Shown here: positions 53,883-62,261 of the stretch, in pieces
Position numbering within the stretch: position 1 is the first letter of the stretch
Layout: each line of letters begins with the position of its first letter
Assembly (NCBI GenBank): GCA_028285305.1
Contig: JANQPV010000073.1
Span: 1 to 64,000 of the forward strand
Direction of reading: 5' to 3'
Origin: Alphaproteobacteria bacterium
GTDB lineage: Bacteria > Pseudomonadota > Alphaproteobacteria > SMXP01
Length of the DNA stretch: 64,000 nt
Translations under genes and position numbers: made by a program
Notes under the pieces: generated by a model
The model's input: only the letters and a program-made list of their open reading frames with translations
What the model was told of the DNA's origin: nothing
Databases searched by the model: none

Positions 53883-56825
53883 ATGGCTGCCGGGACGCAA
53901 TCGATATGGTTGTTGGAGTGTTGCAAATGGTTGACTGCGGCGGGGTTGGTTCTGCTTAATTCGAACGCAGCACAGTCCTGTGACTCCCAGCGATTGGTTG
54001 AACTTTACACAGAGTGGTATGGGCTCTATTCCGCTGGACAATATGCCGAAAGCGAACCTTTTGCTCTTGAAAGCGTCTCCGTCGCCGTTCAAACGTGCGG
54101 CCCGGACCATCCTGAGACCGCCAGCACCCTTGGCAATCTGGCGATTGTGTACGAAAACCAGGGCCGCTATGAGGAGGCGGAGCCCCTCTATCTACGGGCT
54201 TTGAATATCAGGGAAGACTCGCTCGGTCCGGACCAACCCGAGACTGCCGGAACACTTCAAAACCTAGCGATTTTGTATAGCAACCAGGGCCGCTATGGAG
54301 AGGCCGAACGCCTTTATCTTCGGGCCTTGAAGATCAAAGAAGATAAGCTCGGCACCAACCATCCCGATACAGCTGGAACACTTCAAAACCTGGCGATTTT
54401 GTATTGGACCCAGGGCCGCCATGGAGAGGCCGAACCCCTCTTTCTGCGGGCCTTGAAGTTCTGGGAAGACTCGCTAGGCCCGGACCATCCCGAGACCGCC
54501 CGAACCCTTGGCAACCTGGCGGCATTGTATAGAAGCCAGGGCCGCTACGGGGAGGCTGAATCCCTCTATCTGCGGGCCTTGACGATCAGAGAAGACACGC
54601 TCGGCCCGGACCATGCCGATACAGCCACGACCCTTCAAAACCTTGCGATACTATATAAGGACCAGGGCCGGTATGGGGAGGCCGAACCCCACTATCTGCG
54701 GGCCGTGAAAATCAGGGAAGACAAGCTCGGCCCGGACCACCCTGAGACGGCCAGAGCCGTTAGCAACCTGGCGTTTTTGTATGATGATCAGGGCCGCTAC
54801 GAGGAGGCGGAGCCCCTATACCTTCGGGCATTGAAGATCATGGAAGACACGCTCGGCCCGGACCATCCCTTGACCGCCATAACCCTTCGAAACCTTGCGG
54901 GTTCGTATGAAGTTCAGGCCCGCTATGGGGAGGCAGCGGGACTCTACCACCAAGCCCTTATCAATCTGCAGGATCGCCTATTTATGGGGGCGGACGGGGA
55001 GATTGAAGACCTGGTGCGCACCAATCTGGTGCGGGATTGGATCCTTCCTAGCATTCACCTCTTCTTAGGACGGATTCCCCTGGAGCAAAGAAGGTTTCCC
55101 GATCTTTTTGCAGCGGGTTTTGATGTCTTTCAGCGTCTTAAGACCTCCTCGGTCGGGTCAGAAATAATTCGATCAGCTCTCGTCTTGCAGGCTGAGGATC
55201 CAGATCTACGAAGTCTGGTAAAGTCGGTTGATTTCGCAAACGTTGAATTTGAGCGAATTGCGGATCTCCTGCTCACCGCAAGAGAAAAAGGCGCCAGTCC
55301 GGAAACTATCGCCGAGCTCGAAAGAGATCGAGTAATTGCGCTTGAACGCCGGGCGAAGGCACAGCAGGCACTTGAACTAAAATACCCTGATTTCGCCCTG
55401 TTCGCTCGGCCGGAACCCACGACGTTCAAGGAATTCCAGAACGATCTCCTGAGCGACGGTGAAGCTCTCATAGCCTATGCTCAGGTCGGTTATCAAGGCA
55501 TGTACCTTGCCTATGTTGTCACACAAGGGGCCGTCGAGTTTGTGCCTTTTGATCTGACGGGAGAGGAGATCGAAGCGCTTGTTTCCTCGCTTCGTGCGGG
55601 AACAGCCTTGCCCTCAGGCGGGTCTTTCAGCGTGCGCGACCTAGCCAACCTGGAATTTGATCTGGGGGCGGCTCATCAGCTCTATACCGGCCTCATCGCA
55701 CCGCTGGAGCCTTATCTTGTCGGCATCGATCATCTCCTGATTGTACCAGACGGACCGCTGGAAAGCCTCTCGTTCAACTTGCTCGCAACTTCCCTTCCGC
55801 GAACGGAGGAAACCCAATCCGTAGAAGATGAGGCTGTTGAAGAATCGGAACCTGGCGCCGAAGACCCTTTGGGGCAAGCCCGAGCTATGGCGGAGAAGGC
55901 CTGGGCATGGCTGCAAACGACCGCCGCAAGTGTTCAAGCCTCCTTGCAAACCGACGCGGGCGCTTTTGCCCCGTACCGGGAGCCGGCATGGCTTGGCGAT
56001 AAGTACGCCATCAGCACACTGCCCACAGTGGGGGCCATTGAAGCGGTTCGCAAGCTGGAAGGCTCGAGTGCGCGTCAGCCCTTGCTCGGCTTCGGCGATC
56101 CGGTGTTAGAGGGGCCGTCCAGCCGCACTGCCCAATCAGCAGGCGCGGAAGATCTCCTCACCTTGGGACTCGGCGAGTCAGCGGACGTCACCAAGGTTCG
56201 CCAATTGACCCCCATCCCTCAGACCGGAGAGCTTTTGAATGAGTTGGCACTCGCCTTGGAAACAACTGCGGTTCATCTGTACACGGGCTCGAAAGGCACC
56301 GAGCAAGACTTAAACCTCTTGAACGAGCGCGGCCTGTTAAGGGACTATAGAACCGTTGCGTTCGCCACACATGCTCTTGTTGCTGGAGAGCTGCCCAAGC
56401 TGGGTCTCGATGAACCCGCGCTCGTTCTCACACCGCCCGCGAACGACAACGACGTCCTCTTCTCCAACGATGGCCTTTTGCGCGCCAGTGAAGTGGTGCA
56501 GCTCAATCTGAACGCAGATTGGGTGCTGCTGACCGCGTGCAACACGGCCGCGTCCGACGGAACACTAGGGGCGGAACCACTTTCGGGTCTCGCCAAGTCC
56601 TTCTTTAAGGCCGGCTCGCGTTCTCTTCTTGTGTCTCATTGGCCCGCCGAGGCGAATGCGGCGGCAAAGCTCGTCCCCGACCTCATCAAACGCACTGCGG
56701 CCGGTGAGCCCCGAGCCGAGGCCTTGCGCCAAGCCATGATCTCCTTACGGAACGACCCGGACAATCCCCATTTCGCCCATCCGGCCCTCTGGGCGCCGTT
56801 TGTCATCGTAGGCGAGGGGGGCTAG
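53883..56825 (+). CDS. Exported TPR-CHAT (caspase-like) protein, copy 1
   Basis: 980 aa. A Sec signal peptide (about residues 1-33, cleavage near AQS-CDS) precedes eight tetratricopeptide units at 42-residue spacing (about residues 40-365, consensus NLAILYxxQGRYGEAEPLYLRAL). A helical region (370-520) leads to a CHAT domain. The His-Cys dyad is His830 (FATHALVAG) and Cys886 (LLTACNTAA). CHAT peptidases are clan CD cysteine proteases that cleave partners on command. Secretion is unusual; most studied TPR-CHAT proteins are cytoplasmic. The ATG at 53883 is preceded by AAGGAA; an upstream TTG is unlikely. The second copy follows after 129 bp. Confidence 0.9.
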   Translation: MAAGTQSIWLLECCKWLTAAGLVLLNSNAAQSCDSQRLVELYTEWYGLYSAGQYAESEPFALESVSVAVQTCGPDHPETASTLGNLAIVYENQGRYEEAEPLYLRALNIREDSLGPDQPETAGTLQNLAILYSNQGRYGEAERLYLRALKIKEDKLGTNHPDTAGTLQNLAILYWTQGRHGEAEPLFLRALKFWEDSLGPDHPETARTLGNLAALYRSQGRYGEAESLYLRALTIREDTLGPDHADTATTLQNLAILYKDQGRYGEAEPHYLRAVKIREDKLGPDHPETARAVSNLAFLYDDQGRYEEAEPLYLRALKIMEDTLGPDHPLTAITLRNLAGSYEVQARYGEAAGLYHQALINLQDRLFMGADGEIEDLVRTNLVRDWILPSIHLFLGRIPLEQRRFPDLFAAGFDVFQRLKTSSVGSEIIRSALVLQAEDPDLRSLVKSVDFANVEFERIADLLLTAREKGASPETIAELERDRVIALERRAKAQQALELKYPDFALFARPEPTTFKEFQNDLLSDGEALIAYAQVGYQGMYLAYVVTQGAVEFVPFDLTGEEIEALVSSLRAGTALPSGGSFSVRDLANLEFDLGAAHQLYTGLIAPLEPYLVGIDHLLIVPDGPLESLSFNLLATSLPRTEETQSVEDEAVEESEPGAEDPLGQARAMAEKAWAWLQTTAASVQASLQTDAGAFAPYREPAWLGDKYAISTLPTVGAIEAVRKLEGSSARQPLLGFGDPVLEGPSSRTAQSAGAEDLLTLGLGESADVTKVRQLTPIPQTGELLNELALALETTAVHLYTGSKGTEQDLNLLNERGLLRDYRTVAFATHALVAGELPKLGLDEPALVLTPPANDNDVLFSNDGLLRASEVVQLNLNADWVLLTACNTAASDGTLGAEPLSGLAKSFFKAGSRSLLVSHWPAEANAAAKLVPDLIKRTAAGEPRAEALRQAMISLRNDPDNPHFAHPALWAPFVIVGEGG
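54114..54977 (+). repeat. Tandem 126-bp TPR repeats in CHAT copy 1
   Basis: Seven tandem units of 126 bp encode 42-residue TPRs; unit boundaries fall at GPDHPET or GPDHPDT. Units are well conserved at the DNA level (for example CAGGGCCGCTATG-type blocks recur), so they may expand or contract by recombination. Confidence 0.85.
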
Positions 56826-56894
56826 AGCCCGATACATAAAAGGCTTGCGGTCTTGCTTGCTTTTGATGCTTCGATTTGTGCCTCGAAATGTGTC

Positions 56895-56923
56895 TTGGCG
56901 CTGTTGCATGGATCGGTTTTAAT
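56895..56923 (+). promoter_or_regulatory. Promoter of the second CHAT gene
   Basis: TTGGCG (56895-56900), 17 bases, TTTAAT (56918-56923), identical in its elements to the copy 1 promoter. The wider block GTGTCTTGGCGC-N13-GGTTTTAAT is shared while the spacer differs. Confidence 0.7.
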
Positions 56924-56954
56924 GAGGAACCAAACGTCCCTTTGGAGCAAGACA

Positions 56955-59894
56955 ATGCCTGTTTGTCACCGCAAAAAGCGTCTTTTATTTCTGCGAGTAT
57001 GGGTTGCAGCCGCCGGTCTTTCGGTGCTTTCCATGTCCGGTGCCCAGGCTTGTGACCGCGCGCAGTTTGACGCGTTCGATGCGCAATTCAGTGCGTTATA
57101 CGCGGCTGGAAAGTACGCCGAGAGTGATCCGGTGGTGGTCGAGTGGCATTCCGTTGCCGAAACCACCTGCGGCCCGGATCATACCGAGACCGCTTACAGC
57201 CTCAACAAACAGGGGCTCTTGTACAAGGCCCAAGGCCGCTATGGAGAGGCCGAGCCTGTCCTGTTGCGCGCAATCGCGATCTATGAAGAGCAAGTGGGCG
57301 CTGACAATCTTCGAACGGCCAACAGTTTGAACAATCTCGCAGTTTTGTACCGGGACCAAGGCCGTTACGCTGAAGCGGAGCCATTATACTTGCGCGCTTT
57401 GAAAATCCGGGAAGACAAGCTTGGCCCCGATCACCAAGACACGGCAACCAGCCTTAACGATCTTGCGCTGTTCTACAATGACCAAGGCCGGGACGCAGAA
57501 GCCGAGCCTCTGTTTCTGCGCTCGTTGAAGATATATGAAGAGCGTCTTGGTCCGGACCATGTCTGGACCGCAACCAGTCTCAACAATCTCGCCTCATTGT
57601 ACCATAAGCAGGGTCGCTACGACGAGGCCGAGCCGCTGTACTTACGCGTCCTGAAAATCGATGAAGCCCAGCTGGGGCCAGATCATCCCGACACGGCAAC
57701 GAACCTCAACGACCTGGCGCTTTTGTACTCCGACCAGGGACGCTACGCGGAGGCGGAAGCACTTTATGAGCGAGTCCTAAAGATCTACGAAACCCGTCTC
57801 GGTCCAGAACATCCCTGGACGGCGACCAGCGTCAACAATCTGGCGCTGCTCTATTGGAATCAACGCCGGGACGATGAAGCCGAACGCTGGTACCGGCGGG
57901 CCTTGAGTATTCGGGAAAAGAGCCTTGGTCCCGACCACCCGGACACCGCTGCGTCTTTACGAAATTTGGCACTTATGTTCAGTGACGACGGGCGTTTCGG
58001 CGAAGCAGCCAATCTTTACACGAGAGCGCTCACCAATCTGGAAAGCCTCCTGTTTGGCGGCGAGAATGGTGAAATTGAAGATCTTGTGCGCTCCAACTTG
58101 GTGCGGGATTATATTCTTCCAAGCGTCCATCACTTGGGCACGGTCAGAGGCGCCGGTGGAGATCCGTTCCCTGAACTCACATCCGTCAGTTTCAACGTTT
58201 GGCAGCGTTTGAAAGTGTCTTCGGTCGCCTCCGAACTGGCCCGAGCGGCGAGCGTGCTTCAGTTGGACGATGCAGAATTGCAAGCGGCCGTAAAGGCTCT
58301 CGATGAAGCCCAAAAAGAATTTGCGCTGTTCTCCGAACTCCTGGGGCAGCAACGCCAAGCCGGCGCCACGGCCGATCGGATTGCGGCCCTCGAACGCCAG
58401 CGCGACGCCGCGTTGACCAAAAGACAGCAAGCCCAAGCAGCGCTTGAGCGCACAGACGAGGACTTTGCGCGCTTTGCGCGGCCCGAGCCCACACCGGTGA
58501 GCACACTGCAAAACGCATTGCTGGAAGACGGCGAAGCCCTGATCGCTTTTGCCCAACTCGGCCCAAGTGACGGCTACTTGGCTTACGTCGTTACCCAGAC
58601 CGAGGCGCGCTTTGTTGCCCTGTCACCCTCTGGCAAAGAGGTGGAAGATCTTGTGTCGTCCTTAAGGCAAGGGACGGCCCTGCCGTCGGGCAGCGCGTTC
58701 GGCGTGGACGATTTGGCCGATCTTGAGTTCGATGTTCAAAGTGCACACGAACTGTATCGTCTCCTATTTGAGCCGCTGGAGCCCTATATCTCCGGCATCG
58801 AGCACTTGCTGATTGTCCCTGATGGACCGCTGGAAAGTTTGTCCTTCGGGCTACTTGCGACATCTCTACCGGAAACAGGGCAAACGACGGAAACCGGGGG
58901 GCAAGAGCCGGAAACGGAGTCTGAGCCCGCCGATGCGCTCGGCCAGGCGCAAGCAATGGCCCAAGACGCCTGGGCTTGGACACAAAAAACGTTCGGCGAA
59001 TTGCAAGCCCAGTTCAGCAGCAATGCAGGTGTGTTCGCCGGCTATCGGGACACGGAGTGGTTGGCGGATCGATATGCCATCAGTGTGCTGCCCACGGTGG
59101 GCTCCCTTGAGGCGGTGCGAAAGTTGGAGCGCTCTTCCGGTAAGTGGCCCCTTCTGGGCTTTGGGGATCCAGCATTGGAAGGAACGGGCGCCCCGGCCGA
59201 GACTTCGGGCGGTGCCGAAGACTTGCTCACCCTCGGCCCGGGACGGGCGGCGGACATCACCAGAGTTCGCCAACTGACGCCCATTCCTCAGACCGGGCGA
59301 CTGTTAACCGATCTCGCTCTCGCGCTGAAGACGCCGGCCGTTCATCTGTATACGGGCGAAACCGGAACCGAGCAGGATTTGAACCTCCTCAACGAAAGAG
59401 GTTTGTTGCGGGACTATCGCACAATCGCTTTTGCGACCCATGCGTTGATCGCCGGGGAACTGCCGAAACTCGGTCTTGAGGAGCCGGCCCTTGTTCTCAC
59501 GCCGCCGGCAGGCGACAGCGAAGTGCTGTTCTCCAACGATGGGCTCTTGCGGGCCAGCGAAGTGGTCCAGCTCAACCTCAACGCGGATTGGGTGTTGCTC
59601 ACCGCCTGCAACACGGCGGCTTCGGACGGCACCCTTGGCGCGGAGCCCTTGTCGGGCCTTGCCAAGTCGTTCTTTAAGGCGGGCTCGCGTTCTTTGCTTG
59701 TGTCCCATTGGCCCGCCGAGGCAAGTGCCGCGTCCAAGCTTGTGCCCGATCTCATCAAACGCACCGCGGCAGGCGAGCCCCGGGCCGAAGCCTTGCGCCA
59801 AGCCATGATCTCTTTGCGGAACGATCCGGACAATCCCCATTTCGCCCATCCGGCCCTGTGGGCGCCGTTTGTCATTGTCGGCGAGGGCGGCTAG
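56955..59894 (+). CDS. Exported TPR-CHAT (caspase-like) protein, copy 2
   Basis: 979 aa, same order as copy 1: signal peptide (cleavage near AQA-CDR), eight TPRs (about 40-365), helical connector and CHAT domain with His829 (FATHALIAG) and Cys885 (LLTACNTAA). The last ~120 residues differ from copy 1 at only a few positions, whereas the TPR part is far more diverged. A charged insert (about residue 650-690, rich in Glu, Thr and Gln) interrupts the CHAT N-terminal half in both copies. The ATG at 56955 has GGAG 8 bases upstream; upstream ATGs in frame lack support. The hydrolase gene follows 29 bp later. Confidence 0.9.
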   Translation: MPVCHRKKRLLFLRVWVAAAGLSVLSMSGAQACDRAQFDAFDAQFSALYAAGKYAESDPVVVEWHSVAETTCGPDHTETAYSLNKQGLLYKAQGRYGEAEPVLLRAIAIYEEQVGADNLRTANSLNNLAVLYRDQGRYAEAEPLYLRALKIREDKLGPDHQDTATSLNDLALFYNDQGRDAEAEPLFLRSLKIYEERLGPDHVWTATSLNNLASLYHKQGRYDEAEPLYLRVLKIDEAQLGPDHPDTATNLNDLALLYSDQGRYAEAEALYERVLKIYETRLGPEHPWTATSVNNLALLYWNQRRDDEAERWYRRALSIREKSLGPDHPDTAASLRNLALMFSDDGRFGEAANLYTRALTNLESLLFGGENGEIEDLVRSNLVRDYILPSVHHLGTVRGAGGDPFPELTSVSFNVWQRLKVSSVASELARAASVLQLDDAELQAAVKALDEAQKEFALFSELLGQQRQAGATADRIAALERQRDAALTKRQQAQAALERTDEDFARFARPEPTPVSTLQNALLEDGEALIAFAQLGPSDGYLAYVVTQTEARFVALSPSGKEVEDLVSSLRQGTALPSGSAFGVDDLADLEFDVQSAHELYRLLFEPLEPYISGIEHLLIVPDGPLESLSFGLLATSLPETGQTTETGGQEPETESEPADALGQAQAMAQDAWAWTQKTFGELQAQFSSNAGVFAGYRDTEWLADRYAISVLPTVGSLEAVRKLERSSGKWPLLGFGDPALEGTGAPAETSGGAEDLLTLGPGRAADITRVRQLTPIPQTGRLLTDLALALKTPAVHLYTGETGTEQDLNLLNERGLLRDYRTIAFATHALIAGELPKLGLEEPALVLTPPAGDSEVLFSNDGLLRASEVVQLNLNADWVLLTACNTAASDGTLGAEPLSGLAKSFFKAGSRSLLVSHWPAEASAASKLVPDLIKRTAAGEPRAEALRQAMISLRNDPDNPHFAHPALWAPFVIVGEGG
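57186..58049 (+). repeat. Tandem 126-bp TPR repeats in CHAT copy 2
   Basis: Seven tandem 42-residue units. Their starts alternate: DTATSLND, WTATSLNN, DTATNLND, WTATSVNN, DTAASLRN. This two-unit periodicity suggests that a pair of repeats was duplicated as a block. Confidence 0.8.
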
Positions 59895-59923
59895 AGTTGG
59901 TCTCAGGGAAAGGGAGTTTGAAA

Positions 59924-61747
59924 ATGGTTTTAAAAGGTGTTTCCCTGAGAGTGATGTCTTGGTCGCTTGCGCTCTGCTTACTCGCAACGAGTACATGGGC
60001 AAGTCCTGACCTGATTAGAAAACTGGGTGAGGCCAGTGCCGCAGGTGACGTCCCGGCCTTGACCAGCCTGGCGGACGATATCATGGCGACGAATGCCGCG
60101 TCCCTCGAATTGCCCCTTGAGCTTTTTGAAGATCTGAAATCCGATTTGGCCGAAAAGCTCAGCGCTGAAGGCAACCAGGACAAAGCGGCCGAACTCTTGG
60201 AATCCGTTCTGCGAGACCAGGAGGAACGGGTTGGGCCGAACGCCTTTGAGTTGGTGGACACGCTCGACAAGCTCGCCGCCGTTGAACGTTTGCGGGGAAA
60301 CACCGAGCGCGCCAACGCGCTTGAGTTCCGGGCCTTTGAAAACAGCCGCCGCAGCCTGGGCGATGGACATCCCACACTTAAGCCGCGCCTTGAGGCGTTG
60401 GCGGATCATTATCGGCAGCCCCCGCACGGTGTGGTCGAAGAATCCGGCGAGATCCCGGAAGAGCGGGCCGAAGTCGAAGAGGCGTTGGGCGAATTCGAAA
60501 CAGATAAAGAAGACGATACGCTTGTGACTCTCGGCGGCGGATCCGAGCCCCGCGCCCGCGACACCACCCATGAAGTCGTCACAGTCTATTACGGAACCCA
60601 CCGTAAGCGCACCGGCTCCAACAACATCAATTCTTTCTATGGCGCCGCCCGAAGCCGGACGATGGAGTACGGCACGGTGACCGTCAGTGTGCCGACCCGG
60701 GGCGAACTGGGCACCATCAGGCGACCAGGTATATGGCGCCAAGTAGTGCGGATCGACCCCGATGTCACAAAGCACGTTTTTCTGGAAAAGATTGATGTCG
60801 CCACCACGCGGGCGCGCTTTCTGCGCAGTCTCAGGCGGGACATCGCGGACTCTGAGCTCAAAGAAATGTTCGTTTTTGTTCACGGCTTTAACGTAACGTT
60901 TCGCGGCGCTGTGGAGCGCACAGCCAAGCTCGCGGTCGATCTTGAACTGGACGGGGCGCCGGTTCTCTACAGCTGGCCGTCAAACGGCAGTCTTTTGGGC
61001 TATATCTCCGACGGCGAGGAGCTCACCGCGCCCCTTAAAAAGCAGCTCAAAGACTTTCTTTTCGACCTGGCCATCCGGTCTGGTGCGGAGCGTGTGCACA
61101 TCATCGCCCATTCTATGGGCAATCGTTATTTGATGGACGCCCTGGAAGCCATCTCTGCGCCCGATCCAAACCGTGAGCCAATCTTTGACGAAATTATCTA
61201 CGCTTCGCCTGATCTAGATGCGGAGGACTTTGCCGCCAGAGCGCCCGGCGTGGCCCATTTGGCGGACCGCTCAACGCTCTATGCCTCCGGCGTTGATAAG
61301 GCGCTTTTTGTATCGGGGTTGCTCTCCAACTATGCCCGGGCCGGAAACATCAAACCGCCCCTCGTCGCCAAGCCTCTCGAAACCGTCGATACCACCAAGT
61401 CGACAGGCGGCCTCAGGATCATGGATCTGGGGGATGGCGGCCATAACGATTTTGCCGGCACGGCTTTGCAGGACTTTCGCTCGATCATCTGGCTGAGCCT
61501 TGACCCCCAAAAGCGCTGTATCCTGAGCGAACAGCCGCAGCCGGACGGCGTTGTTTGGGTGTTCGGCACCGCCCGCTGCGATGCCAAGGCCTATGAGCGC
61601 GCTGTCGTTTATGCCCGCCGCAAAAAGTATGATTTTGACGCCGCCATCGCCGACCTCAATGAGGCGATTGCGACGCTCAGATCCTCCGGCGACGATCAAG
61701 GCGCCGCCGACCTGGAAAAGGTGAAGGCGATCGTTGCTACGTTTTAG
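59924..61747 (+). CDS. Exported alpha/beta hydrolase (DUF900 family) with N-terminal helical region
   Basis: 607 aa. A signal peptide (cleavage near TWA-SPD, residue 26) is followed by a helical, TPR-like region (about 40-165), an acidic linker (170-205, with EEVEEALGEFETDKEDD-like composition) and a DUF900 hydrolase domain (about 215-530). The likely triad is Ser397 (IIAHSMGN), an Asp near 430-432 (YASPDLDAED) and His507 (DGGHNDF); VFVHGFN at 317-323 forms the oxyanion side. Esterase or lipase activity is predicted; substrate unknown. The ATG at 59924 has AAGGGAG upstream. It is 29 bp after CHAT copy 2, so it is co-transcribed with it. Confidence 0.88.
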   Translation: MVLKGVSLRVMSWSLALCLLATSTWASPDLIRKLGEASAAGDVPALTSLADDIMATNAASLELPLELFEDLKSDLAEKLSAEGNQDKAAELLESVLRDQEERVGPNAFELVDTLDKLAAVERLRGNTERANALEFRAFENSRRSLGDGHPTLKPRLEALADHYRQPPHGVVEESGEIPEERAEVEEALGEFETDKEDDTLVTLGGGSEPRARDTTHEVVTVYYGTHRKRTGSNNINSFYGAARSRTMEYGTVTVSVPTRGELGTIRRPGIWRQVVRIDPDVTKHVFLEKIDVATTRARFLRSLRRDIADSELKEMFVFVHGFNVTFRGAVERTAKLAVDLELDGAPVLYSWPSNGSLLGYISDGEELTAPLKKQLKDFLFDLAIRSGAERVHIIAHSMGNRYLMDALEAISAPDPNREPIFDEIIYASPDLDAEDFAARAPGVAHLADRSTLYASGVDKALFVSGLLSNYARAGNIKPPLVAKPLETVDTTKSTGGLRIMDLGDGGHNDFAGTALQDFRSIIWLSLDPQKRCILSEQPQPDGVVWVFGTARCDAKAYERAVVYARRKKYDFDAAIADLNEAIATLRSSGDDQGAADLEKVKAIVATF

Positions 61748-62261
61748 GAGTAGTGACTGGAGTCCGTCATCGCCGATTTGCAAATGCACTTCGCGCAGAT
61801 GTCATAAAGTACTGGGGCCGACAATTGTCCTACGGATGGAATAGATCCAGTTGCCCGAAACGGACAGTTCCGCGCGTCACCGATAGCTCGCAATGAAATC
61901 ACTTGAGCGTATTGGAGAATGCGGGGGTTGAATCTCTGACGGTAGGTGTAACCGGGTCCAAACGTATCGGTTCAACTCATCGACAGCCCCAACGAGAAGG
62001 AACCGGGTGGGAAGAGTCGTTTGGTCATGTAATCATCATACAGATGAAAGTGCGCAGCCGCCCGTTCGTGAACGGGACTTTAGGAACGTCTTGCTGGCAT
62101 AATCGGGTCGCGTGAGAGTCCGGTTGCATGCCTGCGCTTCTCTCTTCTTTATTGGAAGCCACCACATAAAAGCGCTATACCTGTTGTGATGCGTCAATGA
62201 CGGATTAGTTGTGTCGTTCACAAATCAATACTCGAGTCAATTCTTAGAGGAAAATCTAAAA
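61748..62261. other. Intergenic region before the RND operon
   Basis: About 510 bp without a supported gene. A 7-bp-arm inverted repeat CCCGTTC-GT-GAACGGG lies at 62061-62076 and could be an operator or a weak hairpin. The RND promoter was not identified, and no regulator gene is adjacent. Confidence 0.45.

Noticed and set aside
54114-58049. CRISPR-like tandem repeats
   Set aside because: The 126-bp periodicity is explained by in-frame TPR-coding units without unique spacers.
59978-60883. 301-codon open frame antisense to the DUF900 hydrolase
   Set aside because: Overlaps the hydrolase on the other strand; no domain or ribosome site.
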